Of a DNA stretch of 64,000 nucleotides, positions 37,625 to 47,866 are shown in pieces. The translations under genes and the position numbers were made by a program. The notes below the pieces were generated by a model. It ran no database searches. It was not told the DNA's origin and was given only the letters and a program-made list of their open reading frames with translations. The stretch's first letter is position 1; each line of letters starts with the position of its first letter. Source of the stretch: Polyodon spathula (taxonomy: Eukaryota > Chordata > Actinopteri > Acipenseriformes > Polyodontidae); assembly GCF_017654505.1 (NCBI RefSeq), contig NC_054541.1:46324486-46388485 (forward strand), read 5' to 3'.

Positions 37625-38189
37625 CTTGATATACTGTACCAATACCTATCCAAAACATGGATTTAATGAGAAATTAGACTTTTTTTTTTTTAAAGAAAAA
37701 TAAAGCATCTCTAGTGTAGGGGGGAGGGGGTGACCCCTCTCATGAATTGGTTTGTAAACATCAAGTGATATAGATATGTGAAAAAAATGATACGTACTGT
37801 ATTATGATTGTAAAATTGAGGACGTAGGAAGGATGTATGATTAATGGTTTTAAATCTAATAGAACACAGTATGATATAAATGGACTTTTTTCCTGGATGA
37901 TTTCCATACTCATACTTTACAGAGAGAATCATAGAGTACAGTGAACCCTATTTGAAAGCAATATTTCAAAGTGTGTAGAGTTTGGAAATAAAAAACGTTA
38001 CATATTTATTGATTGTAACAAGCCTGAATCTCCAATGGCCTCTGAGATATGGCTGACAAGAACATTGAGCATTTACACGCTAAGTTATCAGCCAATCAGG
38101 GTGCTTTTACTATGTCACGTGTTTCCTTGCTCGAATAGCTGTTGTGGGACCCGGACTGTAACTAGCATGAAGAAACACTTAATATTGCG
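37625..38189. other. No gene recognised
   Basis: AT-rich sequence. The left terminus of the following hAT relic could lie here but I could not identify it. Confidence 0.5.
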
Positions 38190-39160
38190 CAGGTTAAAAA
38201 AAAGCAAAAGTATGAAGATGAATACAGAACCCGGGAAGAAATGGAAATTGAATTTTTCTTTGTGCATGGCAATGAAGGTAAAAGTGTCTGCTTATTGTGT
38301 GACACTGCACTTGCTCAATTCAAAATATCGAATTTGGAGAGATATTTTCAAAAAAATCATTCTAGGATTGACACCAAATTTCCACCAGGCAGTGAACTCA
38401 GAGATCAGAAACTTAAAAAACTAAAGCAGCAAGGAGTGAATCAACAATGCATGTTTCAAAGGGTTTGTAACATAAACCAACAAGTTACAACAGCTTCCTA
38501 CAAAATCACACACAAAATTATTAAACGAATGAAACCCTTTGTAGACGGTGACATGATTAAAGTCTGCATCTTAATTTGCGCGCACAACACTGTTCTCTGA
38601 CAAAAAGGAGCTTGAAAACTTCAACTTTCAGATTCTGCTCTGTCAGCGAGGGCTTTGGACATTTCTGAAAACGTTGAAAATATCCTCAATGAAAGGCGGT
38701 CTCGCTCCGAGTTTGTTAGCTTTGCGTTGGATTAAAGCCTGGATATCAACGATATCCCACAGTTACTGATATTTGTCAGAGCTACAACTGCAGAACTTGA
38801 TGTGATAGAAGAAGTTTAGGATATAATCCCACTTGGGGGCGCATGCTAGCCCATTTTCTGGACGTGTTTGAACCACTCAAGCTTTTCATTGTTGGATGTA
38901 GAAAAACGGCACATTCGCCATTGGTGGATAACACTGACTGGTTGCTGTGTGTTGCATTTCTGACTGATGTAACTCAGCACCTAAATGACTTAAACATGAA
39001 GATGCAAGGAAAAAACAAAAACAGTGTACGAGCTGCACAGGCAAAACCGTCTCACTGTCCAACACACAAAAGAGTGCCTTCAAATTGCTGTCTCCACTAT
39101 AGAGCCCAACTTCATAGCGCTTGTTTCAGAGATGGAGTGCCACGTATCTACAAGTAACTG
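38190..39160 (+). pseudogene. hAT transposase relic (GTF2IRD2/ZBED-like), copy 1
   Basis: The frame from about 38190 reads KYEDEYRTREEMEIEFFFV, then a BED-type zinc finger beginning CLLC (38289) and ending RYFQKNH. The expected first histidine is Y, so the finger is defective. A helical linker follows, and the first ORF stops at 38598-38600. Later fragments are LNERRSRSEFVSFALD, a stop where the catalytic DES motif is expected, then SLDINDIPQLLIFVRATTAE, and finally AFLTDVTQHLNDLNMKMQGK near 38957. The region with the CxxH and RW motifs is missing, so a large internal deletion is likely. Several stops and frameshifts make it non-functional. Assignment rests on remembered family patterns. Confidence 0.75.
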
Positions 39161-39654
39161 ACAGCCACATATGCAAGGATCATCAGATGAAGTTTTGACA
39201 ACACATAATTCTAAACATAGTTTAAATAACATGGTTTGAATAACATCAAGATTTTTTTTCTTTCTACAGTATACAGTATGTGTGTGTGTGTGGGTGTGTG
39301 TGTATATATATTTTCCCCTCTGCCATTCTGTTTTAAATATGAATATGTACTACTGTGGCTCTTTTGTGTACCTGTTTGCTCACTGATTTGGCTCTAAACC
39401 ACTGTTTTAAATTATGCATTCAGGAATGATGACAAGCTGACAAAATTAGAAATTAAATTGGATTCAGTTTCCCCAAAGGTCTAGAAGGCACCTTGTGTGA
39501 TTGCAGCCCTGAACTACTGCTACAACACTTTGAAAAGGTGTGATAACCAAGGATTTCAAATTCTATCTGCAGAAGGCGGTCAAGCTGCAACTGCAGAATA
39601 AGGGACCAGGAATAATTGGTAGGAACACTGATTAAAAAGTCTTGGTTATGAGTC
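39161..39654. repeat. Non-coding tail with (TG)n tract at 39281-39312
   Basis: A TG microsatellite with a TATA tail lies at about 39281-39312. The rest is unremarkable and may include the 3' untranslated part of the hAT relic. Confidence 0.6.
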
Positions 39655-39817
39655 GAGGCAGTCCAAATCTGCGGATATCGGAATTCCTCCAAATTTTACT
39701 TGATTGACATTTGTATAAGCCACTATTAATAAAAACACAGAAGACGCTCTGCAGAACACTCTGTAGATATCTACGGTCTGCAGATTTTTGCAGATTTTCC
39801 CACAGATTTGGACTGCC
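39655..39817. mobile_element. Small foldback sequence of unknown family
   Basis: GAGGCAGTCCAAATCTGCGG at 39655 pairs with CCACAGATTTGGACTGCCTG ending at about 39817, leaving about 19-bp inverted arms around 125 bp. It may be a small MITE. No target duplication is apparent. Confidence 0.4.
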
Positions 39818-39892
39818 TGTAGTTATAATTAATTCTGATGTATTGTTTCAACCTCCCACATCTAAAACATGTCACAAACCAACCATATACAC

Positions 39893-40077
39893 CAGGGGTG
39901 TCCAATCCAGGTCCTGGAGGGCCGGTGTCCCTCCTGGTTTTTGTTCCAACTGTGCCCTAAATTACTTAATTAGAACAATAATTTCTAATAATTGGTCTAA
40001 TTAAGCAATTTAGGACACAGTTGCAACAAAAACCAGGATGTACACTGGCCCTCCAGGACCAGGATTGGACACCCTTG
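39893..40077. mobile_element. Foldback hAT-type MITE, copy 2 (185 bp)
   Basis: It starts CAGGGGTGTCCAATCCAGGT and ends CCAGGATTGGACACCCTTG, with long inverted arms including CTCCTGGTTTTTGTTCCAAC and a centre rich in TAATTA. Flanks ATATACAC (39885-39892) and ATCTACAC (40078-40085) match at 7 of 8 positions, a clear hAT-type target duplication. It is the same family as the 34.9-kb copy, with the same length to 1 bp. Confidence 0.9.
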
Positions 40078-41603
40078 ATCTACACTATATCAACAAATAA
40101 AAAAGAGTATTAAAATATTGTCACTAAAAGAGCCAATTCAGCATTTTGAATGGTGTAGTGAACACTGTTAGTAACACATGTGGGGGATGTGAAAAAATAA
40201 ACTCAGCAAGCCATGTAATTACACTTGTGACTTTAATATCAGCCAACATGGGACCAAAAAAAGTGCAGAATTTGATAACTTATTTTCAGAAGGCTGGCAG
40301 ATGTTTATCTAGTGAGTGCAGTTTAATCAAAATGCATTAGACAAGCCTGCCAGCCTGGCACTGGGCAACTAAAAAAATGTTCTAGAAGTGCCTTGTATTT
40401 AAACACAATACCTTAATGTTCCTGTGATGTGTTCTGTAAAATCCACTGGTTGGTGGTATTGTAGGGAATAAGACAGGGTGCATGTTGTTGTGAAAAGGTG
40501 CATGGATAGGCATGAGGCTGGGCAGCAATCTAGTGTCTTACTGTGTTTATAAAATGGCCCACTCCATAACAAAGAAAAAAACAGAGTAGTACTAGAAAGC
40601 AAAAGAGTAGTGATGATGGGTTACTGTGAGTATTGATGGAGACCTCACATGCAGCACTCCCATGCAGTTATTCTCTCCTGTCATTGGCTCACGGCCTCCA
40701 AACACATGTAGACCAATAGCATGTTCTTACAATGTGCCTAAGTTTGGAACAAGGTTTGGAGCTTGTTTATGGCACATAAGCAGCTTCTTCAAATCAATTA
40801 TCAGTCCATGTCTGCAAGAACTAATCTCAAAACAGAGACCACAGGTATGCATTCAACAAACACACTACATTGAAACACACGTTTGAAATATATTCTGTAT
40901 GATCAAAAGCCTAGACTTCAAGTCCTCACGACTAAAATGAAGAAACAATAACATCTTATAAAATGTGGTATGACTTACTTTGGTGACACACAGACTACAA
41001 CCATTTTGCATACAAAAGGGAGGGAATGTTTACAGAACTATACTGTAGCCTGAAACTATTTTTAGATTACCTTTCTGCTTCAATTGCGTGCTTCAGAAAA
41101 AAAAAGCAGAGTGCAAACCTGATTAGAACACTGTGCAGACAAAGCCCACATGTGCGTATTCTTACTGTTAATTCTGCAAAGCAGATGCTACTTTAATTAA
41201 AGCTCTATTTTGAAAGCTAGATGTCCCTCACCATAAGATGAGCAACACAGGCTCCACTCTTTCTCAGCTTTATCTCGTCTCCAGATCTGGCTTTAATTAC
41301 ATCAGTAAATGATATTGGGAAAACGCCAGTGAACTCTTTAAAATAATACACCAGTTATTAATGTCATTCACGGGCGTCTTGGTAACACCAGGTGCAAGTC
41401 TGTTTATAAAGCAATATTTATGAGGTTACAAGTGCAAATGTTAAAGGAATTATGGTAGTTATCTGCAGTCATATCTCAAAATAAGGCAAAAAGAGAGTGT
41501 GGACCTTCCAGAGGTTTACTCTTCCATTCCATTCATCTTGCAAATACTGTACACACAGTGCCATTTTTTACTCCAAAAATTCCAGCTTTTAAAATTTTAA
41601 ATT

Positions 41604-41607
<4 letters not shown>
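40078..41607. other. No gene recognised
   Basis: AT-rich sequence; the open frames here have no motif. Confidence 0.6.
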
Positions 41608-41698
<91 letters not shown>

Positions 41699-41713
41699 CA
41701 CACACACACACAC
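41608..41713. repeat. Long compound (TA)n(CA)n microsatellite
   Basis: About 40 TA units (41608-41688) are followed after one G by 12 CA units. Length is likely polymorphic. Confidence 0.97.
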
Positions 41714-42139
41714 ATTTCAAGTGACAAGTGGCTGAATGCAATATTACACACTCCAAGACATGACTTATTGCGCCACAAAATGTGTAAATATGCTCCCAGT
41801 CCAAGGTCTGGCTAGTAATTTATTATACCAGCCTACATAAACACAAACTGTAGTTCTTGGAAACGATAGCCTTTGGCTGAAGTTCAGCTATATCATGTGT
41901 GACTTCCACATTTAAAATGTAGGCATGCAAATGCATCAGTTTGGATATATTTTGGATATAGAGCTTCACTGCCAGAATGTGGAAGACAGTGTGTGCTTTT
42001 GCTGCTGTAATGTAAGTGTCTTTTGTTTCACAGTGAATAACTGCCATTCAGAGGAGTCTCCAGTTTAACTTGACTAGACATGAACTTCCAATGTGGTATC
42101 ATTTTTGAAAGTCCTATGCTGAAATAAAAACAGAAAATC

Positions 42140-42167
42140 TTTTTTTTTTTTTTTTTTTTTTTTTTTT
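42140..42167. repeat. Poly(T) tract, about 28 T
   Basis: Pure T tract. It would be a poly(A) tail on the minus strand, but no SINE or LINE body is recognisable immediately to its right. Confidence 0.9.
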
Positions 42168-42894
42168 CCCGCAATGAGAGATATAACTTAGCTGACCAAT
42201 CATGGAATCATGTGCATTAGCCATAACATAAATACACTGTTGGGTGAGAACACATTCGTAGCCCATCAGCCTAGTGGTGGATTGTTGTACTGGAGAGCTA
42301 ATCTTTGCTATAGGAACTAGCTGCAAGAGTAATCGGTGTGTTTGTTTATTATGGAGTTGTTACATTTATTTTTTCAGCAGCTTTGGAGCCTTTATTATAT
42401 TCAATAGGTGGATTGATTGGATTAAAATCGGTAGGCAAGATTGGGTCAGAAAACCAGCAAAGACAAAAGGGCAAAGTACCTCAGGGTTTAAGTACAGTAT
42501 GTAAAAAACAGATGAGAGAACAGATAGGTTAACAAACCCTCCGGATAAATGTATTGTAGGCCTAACCTCAACTTTCTCTTCATGTTACAATAATTCACGT
42601 TCTGTTTTAAATGTCTTCTTATGCTATGCTATATACTGTAGTATACGGGAGACATTCAATGGTGTGTGTGGGGTAGGGATAGGCATTAGACATCTGTAAT
42701 GTTATGTTTTAGCCTACTGCTAAAACTCGAGAAGGCCCTTATTCCCCAGGCAACTCTGCAATCCCATTGTTCAGAGGTCCTGCAGGATATTGAATCTATA
42801 ACTCAATAGTGCCAATAAATAATCGTTGTGTTCCATTCTAACTCCCTCTTAGGGAACTGCTTACATTTGAGAACTGACTTTGATTCCCACAGGC
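42168..42894. other. No gene recognised
   Basis: No supported feature; the two overlapping frames at 42274-42532 are unremarkable. Confidence 0.6.
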
Positions 42895-43015
42895 CAGAAT
42901 TAGACTGTGGACTGAAATTTGGAGAAAAAAAAGTCAACTGTCATCTTGGGCGACAGAATTTGAACTCACAACCCTGCTCCAAAGTTAGGACATTCAGGCG
43001 AGCTAGGGAGTCATC
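42895..43015 (-). mobile_element. tRNA-derived SINE remnant
   Basis: On the minus strand TAGCTCGCCTG fits an A box and GAGTTCAAATTC, about 45 bp on, fits a B box. A short body follows. The plus-strand frame across it is incidental. Confidence 0.45.
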
Positions 43016-43389
43016 TCCTTCAGCCATGTCTATTGGAGTTCAATATTTTCTTGATTATTTGTGTCCGTCATTTTGGATCTAGTTATTTCCTCAAAATCAA
43101 TAACAAATACCACATACAATATCCTCTCATTCCTGTCTTAACAGTATTCGTAAAGACTAAAGTATCATTATTTTAAGACGTCTCATGGTAATATGGTTAT
43201 AAAAGGGAGTTATCCAAGAATGACAGCTGTGAACTGATGTTCAAAAAACAGCCAAAACACAGACTACAAAGAAAAAACAATAGTAGAGGTAATAGTGGAT
43301 CAAAAAACTGCAGCTTTCCAGATTGTAATTCCATGTGAAGTTTTCTGTCATTTCTTGGTGAACCCAAAAGAGCCTTTCATGTATATAGT

Positions 43390-43850
43390 GTGTGTTTGTG
43401 GGAATGTAATTGGAGAATGGCCAACAATCACAGGTGTGGCCATTCCCCAAGTAGGTAATTGGTCCTAATTGGGGATCGGTCACATGTATAAAGTGAATCA
43501 GAAAACCTGTTTGTTGGAGAATGTTGGGAGGGTGAGGGTGAGGGTAAGGGTAAGGGTAAGGGTAAGGGTAAAGGTAAGGGTGAGGGTGAGGGTGAGGGTA
43601 AGGGTAAGGGTGAGGGTGAGGGCTGCGTCTTTTGTATTGTTTAACAATGTGGTATTGAACGCTAATGCCACGCCCAAACAGTTATTTGTTCAAACCGTTT
43701 ATTTTGGCCCACATGCCATGTTTATTTTGTTCCTGTTTTGTGTTTGTTTTTGTTTAATAAATGTGATCACCAGCACTTAAACTGCAGCTTTCTTTCTCTG
43801 GGTCCAATTCCTGCAGGTAGCCAGCCTGGGACGACGCTATCCTCACAGCA
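43390..43850 (+). mobile_element. LTR-like segment interrupted by a G-rich array
   Basis: A TATA-like TATAAAG (43487-43493) and an AATAAA signal (43756-43761) are spaced and oriented as in an LTR, and the sequence between resembles R/U5 with T-rich text. I tested several TG...CA boundaries and found no matching 5-bp duplication, so the call is tentative. The hexamer array at 43526-43622 sits between the TATA and the poly(A) signal. Confidence 0.3.
43526..43622 (+). repeat. GGGTAA/GGGTGA hexamer array, potential G-quadruplex
   Basis: About 16 hexamers of GGGTAA and GGGTGA type run from 43526. The array stays open as a Val-Arg dipeptide repeat only because of its 6-bp period. It is not vertebrate telomere sequence, which is TTAGGG. 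Confidence 0.95.
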
Positions 43851-44414
43851 TCATAAACACAGTCTATAAAGATAAAAGTACAAGTCATGGGACAAGCTCA
43901 AACTAAAATAATTAAAAACAGAAGATACAGTTATTGCAAAGGCTGCAGTGTTGTGTAAATAGCTTACTAATTCATACACAAATACCCAATTTACACCTCC
44001 ACATACAGAACAGGGAATGGTCACAGTTTTGAGGCCTGGAGAAATGTTAATTAAAATCATATCAGACATCAGGAATCTTCCATGCAAATCATTGTTTTTT
44101 TAATTCCTTGTTCCACTCAGACGTTCCTTGTTACTAAGTTTCCTTTCCTTAAATCAATTCTACTACAGGCCTTTTTTGTCACCATTTCTTCCCTGCCTCT
44201 TTCTCAGATCTCCCTCTTGATAACATTACATCAGCAGCCAATAGGAGACAAGGTGCTGTCTACAGTTTAGCCACGCAGTTGCAGATTACTATAGCAACAG
44301 AAAAAGCCAAGACTCAGTGATAACAGACAGTTCTAAACTCTATTAAAATGGAATGCAGTACTTGAGACATATAAGGTAGTACATAGTTGAGCTGAGTCTG
44401 CAGTCATACAAAAA

Positions 44415-44445
<31 letters not shown>

Positions 44446-44712
44446 TTTTGTTTCCATAAGTGGTGTTCAGGGGAGACTGGTTACAAATATTCAAGAATAA
44501 TAAAACATACATCCACTGCACTTACAGTTGCCAGGAGAAATCTAGAATAAATATTCTGCCAGTATACTTGTGGTCACTCTCCCAGTACGAGTGAGTAGAT
44601 GACTGTCCTTTCTTGCTGCAGTACGCTTCTGTAATCTGTAACTGTCATTTTGAAAATGACTAATGGGACTGTACAATTCCTGACCTTTTCCACAATCAAG
44701 AAGTGTCTAGAG
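43851..44712. other. No gene recognised; (AAT)n at 44417-44443
   Basis: Contains nine AAT/ATA units. Otherwise featureless up to the hAT end at 44713. Confidence 0.6.
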
Positions 44713-46616
44713 CAGGGACGCCTAAACTGTGGCCTGCAGCCATACTTGATTTGGTTTGGCCCGCAGAAAGGTACCATACAAATGAATTCTAAATAAAGCA
44801 CATTCAAAAGTACAATTTGTTTAGTTTCCGCTTTGAAAGTGTATGACAAAAAGTGTTTAAAAAGTTTTATTACATAAATATATTTTTATTCATTTTTTTA
44901 CAAATTGAAGCACTGTTTTGAGTTATTAAATTATATTAAACCGCCCCCCCAATCTACTGAAAATCACCCTGAAATGAAAGCTATGGTCACGTGTTCTCAG
45001 TGTGAGGAAGATCTTGCTTATGTGCATTGTTGAGAGAGATATAAAGTAGTTTCAAAATGGATTGTGGGTCAAAAAAATAAAAGGGGAGCACAGAAAAGAA
45101 GCAATTTCAAGACAAATGGAGTGAGAGTTATTTTTTCTCAGAAGTTAAAGAAAGAGCTGTTTGTCTAATATGTCAAGGAGCCATTGCAGCAATAAAGGAG
45201 TACACTGTGCGACGACATTATGAAACAAAACACGCATCGTCATACTCCAAATATACAGGCATCACACAAAAAGAGAAAGCCAATGAAATAAACAAGAAGT
45301 TATGTGCCCAACAAGATATGCTATAAGAGGTTCTCAAATACAGGAAAATGTCACCAGTGTGAGCTATGACATTACAGAGTTAATTTGCAACAGCTGTAAA
45401 CTGTTCGCCATGGATGAATTTGTGAAACAATGCCTAACATTGGCTGCTGAAAATTTATGCCCTGCAAAGAAAAATCTGTTTTCTAACATCAGCCTTTCAA
45501 GAAACACGACAACTAGTCGCACTGAAGGGATGTCCCGGGACATTTCATAACAGGTCTGTAAAAAAGCTAAAGATTTTTCTTTGTTTTCTATGGCTGTTGA
45601 CGAGAGCAATGACATATCTGATACTGTGCAGCTTTTGGTTTTCTTAAGGGGTGTTAATGAAAATTTTGAAGTGACACAAGAACTGGCTAGCATGCAGAGC
45701 CTACATAGGTCATACAAAGGGTGCAGATTTGTTTGACTGCGTTGAACGGGTAATAGATGAGTGTGGACTAGCATGGGAAAAGATGGCTGGGATAACAACT
45801 GACGGGGCACTGGCAATGGTTGGCTGCAGGAGTGGACTTGCAGGAGCAGCTGTGTGCAAAATCCATTGGGTGATGCAAGCAGTGATTAAAATCATGAATT
45901 TCATCAGATCGAAAGCACTGAATCACCGGCAGTTCAGATCGATGTTGGAGGAACGGAATGCAGAATATGGAGAGGTGCTTTATCACCAGGAAATTCGGTG
46001 GTTAAGTCGAGGGAAAGTCCTAAAGCGATTTTTTGATCTCCGACTAGAAATTAGAGTTTATCGAAGAGAAAGGGGGTGATGTACAGCTATTTTTAGAAGA
46101 AAAATGGCTTTTGGATCTTGCCTTCTTGGTCAACATCACGAATTTCCTTAACACTTTGAATTTGCAGTTGCAAGGGAAAGAGCATCTTCTTTATCAGTTA
46201 TACAACAGCGTTAAGGCCTTTTAACAGAAACTGCAGCTACTGGAATGCAAACTAAGAGCTGCCAATCTCATGCATCTCGTGCACTTTTCAAGCCTGAAAG
46301 AAGTTAGTACAGGAGGCGCTGCAAGTGAAAAAATGCAGAGTATGCTGCATTCATCAGAGACCTGCTGCAGGAGTTCCAGTGTTGTTTTTCTGATTTTCGT
46401 GCAAGTCATAATTTTCATTATTTTTACACCCATTTTCTGGATGATGCGCCAGAAGAACTGCAAATGCAGGTAATTGAATTCCAGTGTGACTCGGTTTTAA
46501 AAGTAAAATACAGCACTGTTCCACTCCAAGACTTCTAAAAATATATCGATTCGGACAAATACCCAGGGATAAGAATGCACGCACGCTCAGGGCATGCTCT
46601 CTCTTTTTGGAATTTT
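44713..46616 (+). pseudogene. hAT transposase relic with 5' terminus, copy 2
   Basis: It opens with a hAT-type end CAGGGACGCCTAAACTGTGG at 44713, preceded by GTCTAGAG, a CTAG-centred site as favoured by Charlie-like hATs. After a non-coding leader comes a BED zinc finger, CLIC...RRHYETKH (from 45162), with all four ligands kept. Then ELICNSCKLFAMDEFVKQCL, a stop at 45548, AVDESNDISDTVQLLVF (catalytic DES, about 45599), GITTDGALAM (second aspartate, about 45801), CKIH, and EIRWLSRG with the RW motif at 45996. Further on, LDLAFLVNITNFLNTLNLQL and PEELQMQVIEFQCDSVL of the C-terminal region. At least three frame changes and several stops are present. The 3' end is lost in the TA repeat. Confidence 0.85.
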
Positions 46617-46629
46617 ATATTATATATAT

Positions 46630-46668
<39 letters not shown>
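46617..46668. repeat. (TA)n microsatellite
   Basis: Imperfect TA repeat that interrupts the C-terminal coding part of the hAT relic. Confidence 0.95.
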
Positions 46669-46671
<3 letters not shown>

Positions 46672-46859
46672 ATTTACTCTTAGACAACGAAATGAGAATC
46701 TGTTGCTATGTAAAAAAAAAAGAAAAGAAAAAAATGGAAAAATTGGAATCACACAATGTATTTTACTTAAGCACTGAGAAAGTTCAGACTCATTTTGTGT
46801 GTCCCATATCATCTTCTGAACATTTTCTATACCGCTTAACTCTGGATCAAGTCGATAAG
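46669..46859. other. No gene recognised; A-rich patch
   Basis: Contains an A/G-rich run near 46711-46733. It may be distal hAT sequence but I cannot show this. Confidence 0.5.
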
Positions 46860-46977
46860 CGTGAGGGTTTTGTTGTTCTAGACCACGGATGCCCCAACTT
46901 GAATGCCCGGCGAGCCGTTTACCAGTCTTCATTGTAGACCAGTCTTCATTGTGGTCTAGAACAACAAAACCCTCACG
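46860..46977. repeat. Perfect 27-bp palindrome around a hAT-like end
   Basis: CGTGAGGGTTTTGTTGTTCT plus AGACCAC (46860-46886) recurs as its exact reverse complement at 46951-46977. The 64-bp spacer continues from CAC into GGATGCCCCAACTTGAATGC, which resembles a hAT terminal repeat, and holds two copies of ACCAGTCTTCATTGT (46921 and 46938). The arms contain TTCTAGAC, a hAT-like CTAG target. Confidence 0.85.
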
Positions 46978-47319
46978 AATTTAATTTAGTGAATTTAAAA
47001 AAAATATTTAGACTGTCATTTTCTTTACTGGCAGGTTACTCCAGACTGGAGCAGCTTTCAGATTAAAGGAAGTTAACACTTCTTCTGACACACTCGTTTT
47101 CCAAAGCTGTGCTGGGGCAGGAGATTATATGAAGCTGGGGATGTTTAACGATGCTTTACACCAAAAAAACACGATAATGATCAGAGAGCATGTCAAGTGG
47201 GTTTAAGCCTTGCACTTGGAAAGTAATTTAAAAAAAGGAATTATTTCTAAATGCAATCTGCACTTAACTTTTAAAATAATTGCATTTTATTATGTCTCTA
47301 ATCATTTCTATAGTTGTAT
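46978..47319. other. No gene recognised
   Basis: AT-rich sequence; nothing to support. Confidence 0.6.
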
Positions 47320-47324
47320 GTGTC

Positions 47325-47861
47325 TGTGACAGGGTCTTCCTCGGGTCACACGTGTGGGTAGCCGCTGTTCAAGCATACAGAGAGACAGAGGTGGTGTTGA
47401 AACGCCGGCACAGGCGCGCAGGTTTTATTCTCACACAAAAAGAAAACGAAAGTAAAATAAAGGCGGTCATGTGATGTTACCAGCGATGGTAACGCACAGA
47501 GGACAAATACAGCAAACTGTACAAAAAGTGCAAAATAAAATACAATACCCCAAACTATAACTCAAAAGGTTCCGTGAAAACGGCAGGCCTTGCAGCAGCC
47601 CCGATATGGTTTTATACTGACGCTCCGCCGACCTGCCCACCCGCCTGCTGGAACAGCTGATTGCTTTCAGCTGCTGCTCCACGCAGACGGGTAATCGTCC
47701 CCAGCGGAGCGCCACTGCAGATAAACAATTAAATCAATATTAACAATCAACACAAACATACAATAAACTAATCAACTCCAAAACGATACACAATAAACCC
47801 ATTCCCACATATAAACCACACCAACACTAATTTACCACTGTGCAAGGCAATCGCACTGCCA
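47325..47861 (-). mobile_element. Solo LTR, 537 bp, with 5-bp target duplication GTGTC
   Basis: The plus strand runs TGTGACAGGG...CACTGCCA, so the minus-strand LTR begins TGGCAGTGCG and ends CCTGTCACA. GTGTC flanks both sides exactly (47320-47324 and 47862-47866). On the minus strand a TATA box GTATAAAACC (47609-47618) is followed about 185 bp later by AATAAA (47424-47429). No gag, pol or second LTR lies nearby, so it is a solo LTR left by recombination. The family is not identified. Confidence 0.85.
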
Positions 47862-47866
47862 GTGTC

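Noticed and set aside
43526..43622. Interstitial telomere repeat
   Set aside because: The unit is GGGTAA/GGGTGA, not a permutation of TTAGGG or CCCTAA.
43469..43780. 103-codon ORF with Val-Arg repeats
   Set aside because: It is open only because the hexamer array has a period divisible by three; there is no other coding signal.
46885..46960. 3' terminus and target duplication of the 44.7-kb hAT element (GTCTAGAG versus GTCTAGAA at 46953)
   Set aside because: The 8-mers match at 7 of 8, but the sequence before 46953 is not the inverted 5' terminus, and the left part reads as another 5' end. The CTAG-centred preference of these elements could give the match by chance.
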